Source: an uncultured bacterium
GTDB lineage: Bacteria > Cyanobacteriota > Vampirovibrionia > Gastranaerophilales > Gastranaerophilaceae
Reading direction: 5' to 3'
DNA: 64,000 nucleotides
Assembly (NCBI GenBank): GCA_902777605.1
Contig: CACYUI010000015.1
Location: 1-64,000, forward strand
This document shows, piece after piece, positions 14,962 to 24,520 of this stretch. Position 1 is the stretch's first letter, and each line of letters starts with the position of its first letter. The notes under the pieces are model-generated. The model was not told the origin of the DNA. It did not search any database and was given only the letters and a program-made list of their open reading frames with translations. The translations under genes and the position numbers were made by a program.

Positions 14962-15900
14962 TTATTCAAGTTCAGAAATAACCTTTATTCTGCGCTCTCT
15001 ATATAATTCTTTTAAATCGGCATGCTGTTCCCAAAAGCCTTTATAATAACCAAATACTATTCTGCGTTCGTCTGTACTTAATGGTTCACCTGTGCGTTTT
15101 TTTGCAATAATTCTTCTAACATGAGGTGATAGTGTTTTAGTGTAATCGGAAAGAGCTTGCTTGATTTTCGGACAACTATCCCATGTTTTTTGACTAATAA
15201 TTCCTACTTTTTTTGCTTTTTCGGGATTATTTTTATAAAAATCTATCATTTCTTTTTGTTTTTTTGCTCTGTATTCAGGTGTTCTGTGTGCTTCAGCAGC
15301 TTTTGTTAATCTGTATTCCTGAACTCTGGCATCGGCAAAAAGAGCTTTTCTGGATAGTTCGGCAATTCTAGAGTTTTCTTTTTCATCACTCATTTGGATT
15401 AATTTTATGTATGTCCCTGATAATTTTTTAATATTTAATTTTTGATTTAGCCAACCTAACAGGTTTCTGTTTGTAAACCCGTATTCTTGCACAAGTTTAT
15501 CTTGTCCTGTTGGCTTGTACAATTTTTTTAAATAGTCTAGAGTGAAGTTTTCTAGTTGAGTTTTTTCTTCGATTGCTTTTATTGCTTTAGAGCGATTATC
15601 TTTTAGTGTTATGACATCAATAACATCTTTGAATTCCGGAAAAATTGATTTTACTTCATCAAGACTTTTGGCTTCAAAAAGAGGTTTGTATACTTGATTA
15701 TGAAGTTCGAAAAGCTGCGGCAAATTTTTGTTGCCGCTTTCAAGAACTCTTTTTGCTTCGGTTTCAACTCTTTGAGGAAGATATTTTGAATGATTTTTAA
15801 TAACATATTCCAGTGTTATATCTTTTGCTGAACCAAAAGACATGTTAGAGGATTTATAATAGGTTGGTGCTTGATATGAATTTAAAGAGTATATTTGCAT
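14962..15900 (-). CDS. Tagged hypothetical protein, FWxxHxDL family
   Basis: 312 residues. The N-terminus, MQIYSLNSYQAPTYYKSSN then MSFGS, fits the recurring tag. The body is soluble, basic and mostly helical. EAKSLDEVKSIFPEF and the C-terminal GYYKGFWEQHADLKELY have counterparts in the 944-residue protein at 49593 (DAKSIEDVQNFFPDE and TEFWAEHQDLAEEF), so the two are probably members of one lineage-specific family. No enzymatic motif is seen. No good ribosome site precedes the ATG; a run of G lies 13 bases upstream. Confidence 0.65.
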   Translation of the reverse strand: MQIYSLNSYQAPTYYKSSNMSFGSAKDITLEYVIKNHSKYLPQRVETEAKRVLESGNKNLPQLFELHNQVYKPLFEAKSLDEVKSIFPEFKDVIDVITLKDNRSKAIKAIEEKTQLENFTLDYLKKLYKPTGQDKLVQEYGFTNRNLLGWLNQKLNIKKLSGTYIKLIQMSDEKENSRIAELSRKALFADARVQEYRLTKAAEAHRTPEYRAKKQKEMIDFYKNNPEKAKKVGIISQKTWDSCPKIKQALSDYTKTLSPHVRRIIAKKRTGEPLSTDERRIVFGYYKGFWEQHADLKELYRERRIKVISELE

Positions 15901-15941
15901 ATTGCATGCAAACCCCCAAAAAAAATTTTTTGCTATTTAAC

Positions 15942-15974
15942 AAAAAAAAGCCTGATTTTAATTTTAATCAGGCG
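15942..15974 (-). terminator. Terminator of the 57-aa gene
   Basis: On the minus strand GCCTGATT-aaaattaa-AATCAGGC is followed by eight T, 107 bases after the stop of the 16081-16254 gene. Confidence 0.75.
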
Positions 15975-16080
15975 CTATTAGATAAGTAAGTTTTGGGGAA
16001 TAAATTAGTAAGATTGTAAGATTAAGATTGGTATTAATAAATTTTTTGTAAAAATAATTGTTTAAATTAACTTTTATTTT

Positions 16081-16254
16081 TTATTGTTTCACTCGGGATA
16101 TAAAAGTAACTCTCGATTTCATATCCATTGCAAAAAGTCTCATTTCGTCAACAAGGACATAAGATTTGTTTTCCTCAGGATTATCTTGTATATAAAAATC
16201 TCTTGAGATTTGTGTTGCCATAGCGTTAATGTTGTAACTGTTTAATACTGCCAT
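16081..16254 (-). CDS. 57-aa hypothetical protein
   Basis: A short frame with GAGG eight bases before the ATG, encoding 57 residues that begin MAVLNSYNINAMATQISRDF and contain the acidic DNPEENKSYVLVDEMRLF. No signal peptide, Cys or membrane segment is seen. Support comes from the ribosome site, its own terminator (15942-15974) and a copy of the shared upstream motif about 150 bases upstream. The long leader implied by that distance is unusual. Function unknown; the Asn-rich start loosely resembles the tagged proteins. Confidence 0.6.
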   Translation of the reverse strand: MAVLNSYNINAMATQISRDFYIQDNPEENKSYVLVDEMRLFAMDMKSRVTFISRVKQ

Positions 16255-16623
16255 CTTAATACCTCGCTTTCAGCCTTAAAAAGGTCGTTCTTACTTAAGC
16301 CTGCAATACACTATGTATTACTGACATTTTTACCTAAGCCATAAAGGATAAACTTTATGAACTTTGATTATTTAGTTTTAACTCTCTTGGATTAGTCTTA
16401 CACATATATAAAGTATATAAAAAAGCATCAATTTCAAAAGGGCATTTCTTTGTTACAAAACTTAACAAAAATTCTTGAAAAATTTTACTATTTCATATGT
16501 TAAAAAGCACTAAAAATAAAGGTTCCAGCACTTATTGTAAAGTTTTGTAAATGTTGTATAAAAAACCCTAAAGTTTTTAGAAAATGTGCCGATATACATT
16601 ATATATCATATAAGAGGTGTGCT
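16255..16623. other. Non-coding region between divergent genes
   Basis: Contains, on the minus strand, the shared motif (16405-16436) and an apparent 140-base leader for the 57-aa gene. The leader holds two GGCTTA-type direct repeats (complement of the CTTAAGCC and CCTAAGCC stretches) and a small AATAC/GTATT hairpin. On the plus side it holds ACATTATATA (16596-16605) ahead of the 16624 gene. No further gene is seen. Confidence 0.5.
16405..16436 (-). promoter_or_regulatory. Shared upstream motif, copy D
   Basis: On the minus strand TGAAATTGAT-N12-ACTTTATATA. The distal half is the weakest of the five copies, the proximal half is perfect. Confidence 0.4.
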
Positions 16624-17088
16624 ATGTCGAATTTTACAGTCAACGGAGTTTATTCATACAACAGCGCAAATATATACTCATATTTGGGCAGAGTGCCGAC
16701 TAATGAAACAAAACTAAAAGAAGCTTTTCGTGATTTCAATATTACTCCAACAGGAAAAGTTGATGATTTGAAAAAGCTTGAGTCAAGAATGTATGAAGAA
16801 TATTCTACTCAAGTACAGCAGCAAATAGAAAATCAAAATAGCCAGCAGGTATGTCCTTGGGCAGCTTTATGTGCTCAAATTGGAGTCCGTGCAATAGGTG
16901 ATTATGAAAAAGATTATGCTGCGTTCAATAATGCTATTCAATTGTTGAGTCAGAGTGCAACTGACGGTCAAGCAATGGCTTTCTTTGCGGGTATAAAGAG
17001 TGAAGCTCAACATGTATTTGGTTTTAATAAACCGGCACAGCAGCAACAAGTAACATTTGATATGTATAAAGCACAATTCCTTTCATAA
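16624..17088 (+). CDS. 154-aa hypothetical protein, Gln-rich
   Basis: Opens MSNFTVNGVYSYNSANIYSY without signal peptide or membrane segment. The middle is Gln-rich (QVQQQIENQNSQQ), a short CPWAALCAQIG segment carries the only two cysteines, and a helical part (QLLSQSATDGQAMAFFAGIK) follows. A GAGGTG ribosome site five bases upstream supports the start. The N-terminal Tyr/Asn-rich stretch resembles the leading part of tagged proteins but lacks the Phe motif. No family recognised. It stands alone between the divergent 57-aa gene and cysS. Confidence 0.6.
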   Translation: MSNFTVNGVYSYNSANIYSYLGRVPTNETKLKEAFRDFNITPTGKVDDLKKLESRMYEEYSTQVQQQIENQNSQQVCPWAALCAQIGVRAIGDYEKDYAAFNNAIQLLSQSATDGQAMAFFAGIKSEAQHVFGFNKPAQQQQVTFDMYKAQFLS

Positions 17089-17119
17089 ACTAAATTTTAG
17101 GAATTGAAAACAAGTTCGG

Positions 17120-17144
17120 TGCCGCCATAGAGGTTATGGCGGCA
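17120..17144 (+). terminator. 10-bp GC-rich hairpin after the 16624 gene
   Basis: TGCCGCCATA-gaggt-TATGGCGGCA pairs perfectly. A true T-run is missing, so termination may be partial or the hairpin may protect the mRNA end. Confidence 0.55.
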
Positions 17145-17231
17145 TCACTGGTTTTGGATAAAATCGTCCGTTAGGGATTGTATACATTCCCCCTCTTTTG
17201 TAGTAAAATTTGTTTATTCAAGGGAGGGGTT

Positions 17232-18605
17232 ATGAAATTACACAACTCATACACAAATCAATTAGAAGAATTTGTACCAATAGAAGAGAATAAAGTTAAG
17301 ATGTATGTTTGCGGTCCTACGGTTTATGACAATGCGCATTTAGGACATGCAAGATGTTATATTACTTGGGATGTTTTATACAGATATCTTAAGTTTAAAG
17401 GTTATGAGGTTACATATTGCAGAAATGTAACGGATGTTGATGATAAAATTCTTAAAAAAGCGGAAAAAGAGGGAAAGACTCCGGAAGAAGTTTCAAGATT
17501 TTGGTATAATAAATTTTCTGATTCAATGAAGGCGTTGAATAACTTAAAACCTGATATAGAGCCGTTTGCAACAAAAACTCTTGGCGAAATGATTGCAATA
17601 AATAAGGATTTGATTAATAAGGGTTATGCATACGAAGCAGATGGAGATGTATATTTCAGAGTAAAAAAATTTCCTAAATACGGATATTTATCAAAACAGC
17701 CGATAGACCAGCTGGAGAGCGGGGCAAGAATTGAAGTTGGTGAACAAAAAGAAGATCCGCTTGATTTTGCACTTTGGAAGAAAGATCCTAAATTCGGCTA
17801 CAACTCTCCTTGGGGGGTTGGACGCCCGGGGTGGCATATAGAGTGTTCTGCAATGAGCAGAAAGCATTTAGGCAAAACTATAGATATTCACGCAGGCGGA
17901 GCAGATTTGATATTTCCTCATCATGAAAACGAGATTGCGCAGTCTGAGTGTGCTAACGGATGCAAATTTGTAAATTATTGGCTTCATAACGGCTTTGTTA
18001 CTATAAATAAAGAAAAAATGTCAAAATCTTTGGGTAACTTTTTGACCATAGATGATTTGTTGAAAAATTATGATGCCAACACTATTAGGTTTTTCATTTT
18101 GACAAATCATTACAGAATGCCGGTTGAATTTTCTGATGAAGCTTTGCAATCAGCGCAAGCCGGTGTAAAAAGGATGTTGAATGCTCGCAAAGGCGGAGAA
18201 GAGAATATTGATATTACTCAATATGATGAGTACAAGGCATTTGTGGAAGCTATGGATGACGACTTGAATACATCTAAAGCATTAGCGGTATTGTTTGATT
18301 TGACTAATAAAGCTAATAAAGATGTTCCATATGCCTATCCTTTACTTGTAAAACTTGCAGAAACTTTGGGGTTTACTTTTGATAAAGCAACTCTTTCAGA
18401 AGAAGAATTAAGCGAGAAATTGAAGGAAATTTCTGCGGAACTTGGAGAGAACTATAATTCTATGGATGAAATTATAGAGAAACGCAAGGCAGCAAGAGCA
18501 GAAAAGAACTGGGATGTTGCCGATAAAATAAGGATAGCTCTTGATAAAGCAGGAATCATATTGAAAGATTCCAAAGAAGGTACAACTTGGGAATCAAAGG
18601 CATAA
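17232..18605 (+). CDS. cysS: Cysteinyl-tRNA synthetase
   Basis: 457 residues from the ATG at 17232, which has GGGAGGGG three bases upstream; the longer frame from 17178 is unsupported. It is a class I synthetase charging tRNA-Cys. The nucleotide-binding HLGHAR is near residue 36, the zinc-site cysteine is in YVCGPTVYDNA with partners in GWHIECSAM and HHENE, and the KMSKSLGN loop follows. The length matches the family. The SpoIID-like gene follows after 29 bases. Confidence 0.96.
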   Translation: MKLHNSYTNQLEEFVPIEENKVKMYVCGPTVYDNAHLGHARCYITWDVLYRYLKFKGYEVTYCRNVTDVDDKILKKAEKEGKTPEEVSRFWYNKFSDSMKALNNLKPDIEPFATKTLGEMIAINKDLINKGYAYEADGDVYFRVKKFPKYGYLSKQPIDQLESGARIEVGEQKEDPLDFALWKKDPKFGYNSPWGVGRPGWHIECSAMSRKHLGKTIDIHAGGADLIFPHHENEIAQSECANGCKFVNYWLHNGFVTINKEKMSKSLGNFLTIDDLLKNYDANTIRFFILTNHYRMPVEFSDEALQSAQAGVKRMLNARKGGEENIDITQYDEYKAFVEAMDDDLNTSKALAVLFDLTNKANKDVPYAYPLLVKLAETLGFTFDKATLSEEELSEKLKEISAELGENYNSMDEIIEKRKAARAEKNWDVADKIRIALDKAGIILKDSKEGTTWESKA

Positions 18606-18634
18606 TTCCCAAAGAATAAGAAGGGTATATAGTA

Positions 18635-20281
18635 TTGAAATTTAAAATATTATTAAGCGCACTGTTTATATTTCTTGTTTTGAGTGTAACTCAAGTATTT
18701 GCTCTGAATAATTATGAAGTTGTGCGAGTTGGGATTACAGATAATAATTTTCAAAATGTTTTAAGACAAGAATCAACCATATATGGAACAGCAGAGTGTG
18801 AAATTTGTGACAAATATTCAAAAAAAGCTATTGTAAAAATACCTGCAAATACAGATATAAATATAAGAAATTCGGAAAGAGGTTTAGAAGTTTCTTTTAA
18901 CGGACAAAGCGGTAATTTAAGAGATTTTGTTGTTGTTTGTCCTCAGGGAATAATAGGTGTTCGGGGATTATTAAGAAAAGGAAAGCCGGCTCTTTATCAT
19001 GGCGCATTTGAAGTTGTTCAAAATGAAAACGGAAAAGGATTTTATTTAGTTAATCTTGTTGAAATACAGGAGTATTTGAAAGGCGTTGTTCCAAATGAAA
19101 TGCCAGTAAGATTTGGTTTAGAGGCTTTAAAAGCACAAGCGGTTGCTGCAAGAAATTATGTGCTGACTCCAAGAACGCAGGCATATAAAGAATTTAATGT
19201 GGTTGATAGTGTTGCAAGCCAAGTATATTTTGGTGCAAGTACAGAAGAAGATTTGGCAACAAGAGCCGTTATGGAAACTGATGGTATTGTAGCTCTTTAT
19301 GATAATGAATTAATTTTGGCTTTGTATAGTTCTACGGCAGGAGGATACACAGAAAGCTATTCTAACGCTTTTTCAGACCCTTATACTAAGGCTTTTCCTT
19401 CTACTTCTAAGCCATATTTGGTAGCAGTTCCTGATAAATCAGATTTTGAACCGATTGATACCGATGAAAAGGCAAAAGCCTTTTATGAAGCAAAAATTCC
19501 GTCTTATGATGTCGAGTCGCCATATTACAGATGGACAAGAGAGTGGACTCCTAAAGAACTGGAAGAAACGCTAAAATTTACATTGCCGGATCAGGCAAAA
19601 ACTGGTTTTGTTTTTCCTCATTTAAAAAAAGGCGATGATATAGGGATAATAAAAGATATAAAAGTAATGAAACGCGGTCAGTCTGGTAAGATTATGGAGT
19701 TAGAAATTTTAACCTCCAAGAATTGTTATATAGTTTCCAAAGAGCTTGTTATAAGAAGAGTTTTTCAAAAAAACGGAGTTGCACTTCCAAGTGCTAATGC
19801 GGTATTTGAAAAAAAACTTGACAGCTTAGGAAATGTTCAAGCAATAGTTGCATATGGAGGAGGTTTTGGCCATGGTGTCGGTATGAGTCAGTTTGGTGCA
19901 GGACATATGGCAACAAAACTCGGACAAGCATACTATAACATTTTAAGACATTATTACAAAGGCATAAATCTTGGCACAATGCCTGTTACCGTACATAGCG
20001 AGGATGTTAAACAGACTTTTTGGGCACCGATAGGAAGGGCGCAAATAGTTGTTACAGATACTACATCACCAAAACTTGCTATTATGATTAATGGTAAAGA
20101 GCATGAGTTTGCTATTTCAAAACCAATGTTTCAAAAAGAGTACAAAATAGATATTTCAAGGTACATAGATGACGGTTTCAATACAGTAACATATCATGCT
20201 CCGAGTTTAGGCAGGTCAGTATCTTTGTACATAGAATTGGTTGAAAAATTTAATACAGATAAATGGAAATTCGGTGAATAA
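18635..20281 (+). CDS. SpoIID/LytB-domain protein
   Basis: 548 residues with a Sec signal (KFKILLSALFIFLVLSV). The TTG start is supported by GAAGG about ten bases upstream and by placing the signal at the very N-terminus. The SpoIID core is clear: EYLKGVVPNEMP, ALKAQAVAARNYVL, STAGGYTESYSNAF, and GGGFGHGVGMSQFGAGHMA. SpoIID proteins cleave denuded glycan strands as lytic transglycosylases; in non-sporulating lineages they act in wall remodelling. The murJ gene follows after two bases, so export of lipid II and wall turnover are linked in one operon. Confidence 0.85.
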   Translation: MKFKILLSALFIFLVLSVTQVFALNNYEVVRVGITDNNFQNVLRQESTIYGTAECEICDKYSKKAIVKIPANTDINIRNSERGLEVSFNGQSGNLRDFVVVCPQGIIGVRGLLRKGKPALYHGAFEVVQNENGKGFYLVNLVEIQEYLKGVVPNEMPVRFGLEALKAQAVAARNYVLTPRTQAYKEFNVVDSVASQVYFGASTEEDLATRAVMETDGIVALYDNELILALYSSTAGGYTESYSNAFSDPYTKAFPSTSKPYLVAVPDKSDFEPIDTDEKAKAFYEAKIPSYDVESPYYRWTREWTPKELEETLKFTLPDQAKTGFVFPHLKKGDDIGIIKDIKVMKRGQSGKIMELEILTSKNCYIVSKELVIRRVFQKNGVALPSANAVFEKKLDSLGNVQAIVAYGGGFGHGVGMSQFGAGHMATKLGQAYYNILRHYYKGINLGTMPVTVHSEDVKQTFWAPIGRAQIVVTDTTSPKLAIMINGKEHEFAISKPMFQKEYKIDISRYIDDGFNTVTYHAPSLGRSVSLYIELVEKFNTDKWKFGE

Positions 20282-20283
20282 GA

Positions 20284-21864
20284 ATGGATGTTTCTGTTAA
20301 TACTGAAAAAAAGGATAGTGTAGGAGTTTTAAAAGCGGCATGGCTTATTGCAATGGTTACAATAGCCAGCAAACTTATCGGTTTTGTAAGAGATATGGTG
20401 GTTGCAAATTTTTATGGCGCAACTCTCGTTTCGGATGCTTATTTTTATGCTCTTCAAATTCCATCTCTTGCAATAATAATTTTAGGTGGTGTCGGAGGTC
20501 CTTTTCATAGTGCGACAGTAGCCGTTTTTTCAAAACTTATACCTCACTTTGACTCCAAGCCGGATGAGTATGTAAACAGACTATATAATACTTTTTTAAC
20601 GGTTTCGTTTGTATTTTTTGCTCTGCTTGCGGTTTTTGGTTTTGTTTTTGCAAACCAGATTATGGGTTTAATAATTTCGGCAGGTTCGCCTGAACTGATA
20701 AATCTTGCTGCAACACACTTTAAGATAATGTCACCTATTTTACTCATAGGTGGTATTATAGGTATTTATTACGGACTTTTGATTGTGCATAAACAGTATA
20801 TTTTACCGAATTTATCGCCAATGATATTGAGTCTTGTTGTAATTTTAGTGATTACATTGGTTCATAATGATAAAACGGGTATTGCGCTTGCCGGAGCAAC
20901 AACTCTTGGTGCTCTTTGCCAAATACTTATGCAGTTTCCAAAGCTTAGACAAATCGGATATAGAATTAAACCAAATTTTGATATTAAAAATAACGAGCAG
21001 TTTAAAAATATCGGAGAACTTTTATTTCCTGCAATTTTAAGCTCTACAATCGGTCAAATAAGTATTTATATAGATATGTTTTTTGCCTCTATTCTTGTAG
21101 AAGGTGCTTGGACTTCTGTTGTTTTTGCAAACAGAATTTTTCAATTTCCTGTCGGGATACTGGTTACGGCATTTTTAGTTCCGCTTTTCCCCATTTTTGC
21201 AAGGCTTGCAGGAGAAGGGAAAATGGAGGATATAAAAACCTATTTTAATAAAGGTGTTGGAGTCCTATTTTTTGCGGCAATTCCAATGATTATATTAATA
21301 CTTTTGTTGGCGCAGGATGGGATATCTTTGGTATTTGAAAGAGGTGCATTTAATTCTAATGCAGTAGTAATGGTGTCAGAGGCTTTATGTTTTTTGTCTT
21401 TTTCAATAATTCCTTATGTATTTAGAGATTCGATAACAAGAGTTTATTATGCGTTTAATGACTCAAAAACACCATTCATAATTGCTACATCTTCAATTCT
21501 TTTGAAAGCACTTTTAAACTGGTTGTTAATAATAAAATTAAACATGGGCATTGCGGGAATAACACTTTCTACATCGTTTATAACTTTATTTAACGCAACA
21601 TTCTTAGGTCTATTTATGTACAAAAAAATCAGACTTGATTACAAAACATTGTTTTTAAATTTTGGAAAAATGCTTTTAGCAGGTGTTATAACTTTAATTG
21701 CAGGGTGGTTTTTGTGCAAATTTTTTACTCAAACAACAGTTTTATTTAAATTTATAAAAATTATTTCTATTACGCTATTTTGCGGAATTTTTTATACAAT
21801 ATTAAATGTTATTTTTAAAATGGATTACGCAAAAGAATTATTGAATAGAATAATAAAAAGATAG
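20284..21864 (+). CDS. murJ: Lipid II flippase MurJ
   Basis: 526 residues with about 14 membrane helices. The N-terminal SKLIGFVRDMVVANFYGAT and SDAYFYALQIPS are the MviN/MurJ signature, and the basic residues of helix 1-2 that contact lipid II are kept. It flips the peptidoglycan precursor to the periplasmic face. It is translated almost continuously with the SpoIID-like gene and is followed 35 bases later by a tagged protein. Confidence 0.94.
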   Translation: MDVSVNTEKKDSVGVLKAAWLIAMVTIASKLIGFVRDMVVANFYGATLVSDAYFYALQIPSLAIIILGGVGGPFHSATVAVFSKLIPHFDSKPDEYVNRLYNTFLTVSFVFFALLAVFGFVFANQIMGLIISAGSPELINLAATHFKIMSPILLIGGIIGIYYGLLIVHKQYILPNLSPMILSLVVILVITLVHNDKTGIALAGATTLGALCQILMQFPKLRQIGYRIKPNFDIKNNEQFKNIGELLFPAILSSTIGQISIYIDMFFASILVEGAWTSVVFANRIFQFPVGILVTAFLVPLFPIFARLAGEGKMEDIKTYFNKGVGVLFFAAIPMIILILLLAQDGISLVFERGAFNSNAVVMVSEALCFLSFSIIPYVFRDSITRVYYAFNDSKTPFIIATSSILLKALLNWLLIIKLNMGIAGITLSTSFITLFNATFLGLFMYKKIRLDYKTLFLNFGKMLLAGVITLIAGWFLCKFFTQTTVLFKFIKIISITLFCGIFYTILNVIFKMDYAKELLNRIIKR

Positions 21865-21899
21865 CAAAAAAATTTTTTACGGATTTTGAAAGTAACATA

Positions 21900-23330
21900 A
21901 TGAAGATTTCAGCAACACAATCAATAAGAATAAACAAAACAAATACTGTAGCAAACGGACTGAAAAAAAGCTTTTCTAATGTATCTTATATGATTAATTT
22001 GGGAAAGACTGTAAGAGAAAATCCAAAAACATCTGGCATGGTTGCTGCAGGAATTTTTTTGGCAGGAGCACTACTATATACTGCTTCTAAAGTTTTTGGT
22101 AACAAAAATAAAAAAAACGAACAACCAACTCCTGTTGAAACACTTATAAAAGAAAACCCTTCAAAATTAGAATATATAAGAATGCTAGGTGAATATCCAA
22201 AACTATCTGACGGATATTATGAATTTTTAAACAATAGTGCAAATAATCCTGACGATATAGTAAAGAAAAATCTTTTAGGAATTTTTGAATTAATTTTAGA
22301 TAAATATAAGAAACCGGATGATTTTGAAACTAATAAAGAATTATTCAAGTCTCTTGAAAGAAATTATTCTGATAATTTGGAAAATTTGTGTATGACATTT
22401 TTCTTAAATACTAAAAATGGCGGTTCGGCTGACAAATTCTTAAACGCAATAAAATTAAACAGAATGAGTTCAAAAGAAACAGACTTGTGGACAAAATATC
22501 CTGATTTTAATCTCAATGACATTCAAGCAGCAAAAATTTTACCAGAAAGAGCCATACAGTTTTTATATGAACAAAAACAATCAGGTAACATATTGTCTTT
22601 TAAAACAGACAAAATGCAAGATAACGATTATTATTTTTTCAGCTTAAAGTTTCCTAAAGGTAAATCTTTAAAAGAACAATTTCAAACCATTGTAGATACT
22701 CATGAGGCTATTTATGGCCCGATAGTATTGAAAAAAAATAGTGGCGAGACTTTTACAAAAGAAGATGTTGAAAATGAATTGTATGACAGACTTAAAAAGG
22801 ATAAGATGCTTGATGCTGCTTATAATCTAATCAAATATTTAAATCCTAAAGCATTGGAAGAGTTTGATTTATCAAGCAATGAAGTAAAAATTTTATCTGA
22901 AAAAAGTAAAAAATACAGAAAACTTAGAGAGGCTTTAGGCAGGGGGATTATAAGCATGAATTTTGATTCTCCTCGTATGCAAACATTACTAGAGGTAATT
23001 AATGATAAAAACATGCCAAAAGAAATTCTATCGAATGGGCATGCCACGATAAGATTTATAAGCAGATTTGTATTAAAAGATAATTTTAACGCTAATCTTA
23101 CTAATGATACTTCAAAAAAAATAGAAGTTTTTAAGAAAGAGCTTGAAAAAAGATTTCAAAACGATGTTAAAATAGCAAAATATCAACATAAAACAGGATG
23201 TGCGCCCTATTTTTATCTTGGCAAAAATTCTTTAGGAGAATATATTCGTATAACATTGAATAAAGATGGTGAAGTACACACCTTATTTGAATCTACCAAC
23301 AAAATAAAACAAGTGTATAATATTAAATAG
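21900..23330 (+). CDS. 476-aa membrane-anchored hypothetical protein
   Basis: Begins MKISATQSIRINKTNTVANG with a KKSFSN stretch near residue 25, a loose version of the tag. One membrane segment (GMVAAGIFLAGALLYTASKVF) spans about residues 47-67. The remaining 400 residues are helical and charged, with a C-terminal block (APYFYLGKNSLGEYIRITLN, then HTLFES) that looks like a small beta domain. No ribosome site is evident. I recognise no family. It may share the murJ transcript, which would place it in envelope biology, but this is inference. Confidence 0.6.
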   Translation: MKISATQSIRINKTNTVANGLKKSFSNVSYMINLGKTVRENPKTSGMVAAGIFLAGALLYTASKVFGNKNKKNEQPTPVETLIKENPSKLEYIRMLGEYPKLSDGYYEFLNNSANNPDDIVKKNLLGIFELILDKYKKPDDFETNKELFKSLERNYSDNLENLCMTFFLNTKNGGSADKFLNAIKLNRMSSKETDLWTKYPDFNLNDIQAAKILPERAIQFLYEQKQSGNILSFKTDKMQDNDYYFFSLKFPKGKSLKEQFQTIVDTHEAIYGPIVLKKNSGETFTKEDVENELYDRLKKDKMLDAAYNLIKYLNPKALEEFDLSSNEVKILSEKSKKYRKLREALGRGIISMNFDSPRMQTLLEVINDKNMPKEILSNGHATIRFISRFVLKDNFNANLTNDTSKKIEVFKKELEKRFQNDVKIAKYQHKTGCAPYFYLGKNSLGEYIRITLNKDGEVHTLFESTNKIKQVYNIK

Positions 23331-23350
23331 TGTATTTTGTTCTTTTTAAA

Positions 23351-24448
23351 TTAAACGGCAAAGCGGAAGTGGACTATATCACCGTCTTGAACAATATAAT
23401 CTTTTCCTTCGAGTCTGGTTACACCTTTATCTTTGCAAGCTGTGTATGAACCGTTTTCTACAAAATCTTTGTAGCTTGTAACTTCTGCCCTAATAAATCC
23501 TTTTTCAAAGTCGGTATGAATAACTCCTGCTGCCTGAGGAGCTTTTGTACCTCTTGAACAAGTCCAAGCACGAGTTTCTTTTTCTCCTGCGGTGATAAAT
23601 GTTATAAGATTTAAAAGTGAATAAACGGATTTAATCATTTTATCAATACCGCTATCTTTTATTCCCAACTCTGCCAAGTATTCTTTTGCGCCGTCTTCAC
23701 CGAGTTCTACGAGTTCTTCTTCAATTCTTGCACAAATTATAACAGTTTCAGCGCCTTGTTTTTTTGCATATTCTTCAACCAGTTTTGTGTAATTGTTGCC
23801 GTCTTTTAAGTCAAATTCGGAAACATTGGCACAATATATTACAGGTTTTACGGACATTAGATTTAGCGGTTTAATAACTTCTATTTCATCTTCATTAAAA
23901 TAGTCTTTTAAGTTTATAAAATGACCTTCTTGAAGAAGTTCATTAAGTTTGGTAAGAGCATTGTTTTCTAAAACAGCTTCCTTGTCACCACCCTTAGCCT
24001 GTTTTGAAATTCTTGCAAGTCTGCGCTCTATTGAAGCAATATCGGCGAGCGCAAGCTCTGTGTTAATTGTTTCAATATCAGAAATCGGATCAACTTTTCC
24101 TTCAACATGGATTGTGTTTTCATCATCAAAACATCTGACAACTTGAATAATTGCATCAACCTCTCTTATGTTGTGCAAGAACTGGTTTCCTAATCCTTCA
24201 CCGTTACTTGCACCTTTAACCAATCCTGCAATATCAACAAATTCAATAACAGTAGGAATAATTTCTTTGGATTTACATAAATCCGCAAGAATTTTTAATC
24301 TTTCATCAGGTACTGTTACAACTCCAACATTCGGTTCTATTGTACAAAATGGATAGTTTGCACTCTGCGCATTTTTTGTGGCAGTAAGCGCGTTGAATAA
24401 AGTTGATTTTCCAACATTCGGTAATCCTACAATACCTGCTCTTAACAT
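23351..24448 (-). CDS. ychF: Ribosome-associated GTPase/ATPase YchF
   Basis: 365 residues of the YchF/OLA1 family. The P-loop is GLPNVGKSTLFNAL at residues 7-20, the G3 motif is DIAGLVKGAS, and the adenine-binding variant NVSEFDL replaces the usual NKxD. The C-terminal TGS domain carries SRGTKAPQAAGVIHTDFEKGF. It binds ribosomes and has ATPase activity in translation and stress control. AAAGGA precedes the ATG. It converges on the 21900 gene with 20 bases between stops. Confidence 0.96.
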   Translation of the reverse strand: MLRAGIVGLPNVGKSTLFNALTATKNAQSANYPFCTIEPNVGVVTVPDERLKILADLCKSKEIIPTVIEFVDIAGLVKGASNGEGLGNQFLHNIREVDAIIQVVRCFDDENTIHVEGKVDPISDIETINTELALADIASIERRLARISKQAKGGDKEAVLENNALTKLNELLQEGHFINLKDYFNEDEIEVIKPLNLMSVKPVIYCANVSEFDLKDGNNYTKLVEEYAKKQGAETVIICARIEEELVELGEDGAKEYLAELGIKDSGIDKMIKSVYSLLNLITFITAGEKETRAWTCSRGTKAPQAAGVIHTDFEKGFIRAEVTSYKDFVENGSYTACKDKGVTRLEGKDYIVQDGDIVHFRFAV

Positions 24449-24505
24449 ATATAAAATCCTTTCCTCGCTAAAATGTTGATTTAATTATATCATGAAGAAA
24501 TATTA

Positions 24506-24514
24506 TGATAAAAT
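24506..24514 (+). promoter_or_regulatory. Extended -10 promoter, leaderless peptide transporter
   Basis: TGATAAAAT followed by six bases and the ATG at 24521. No ribosome site. Confidence 0.65.
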
Positions 24515-24520
24515 TATCAT

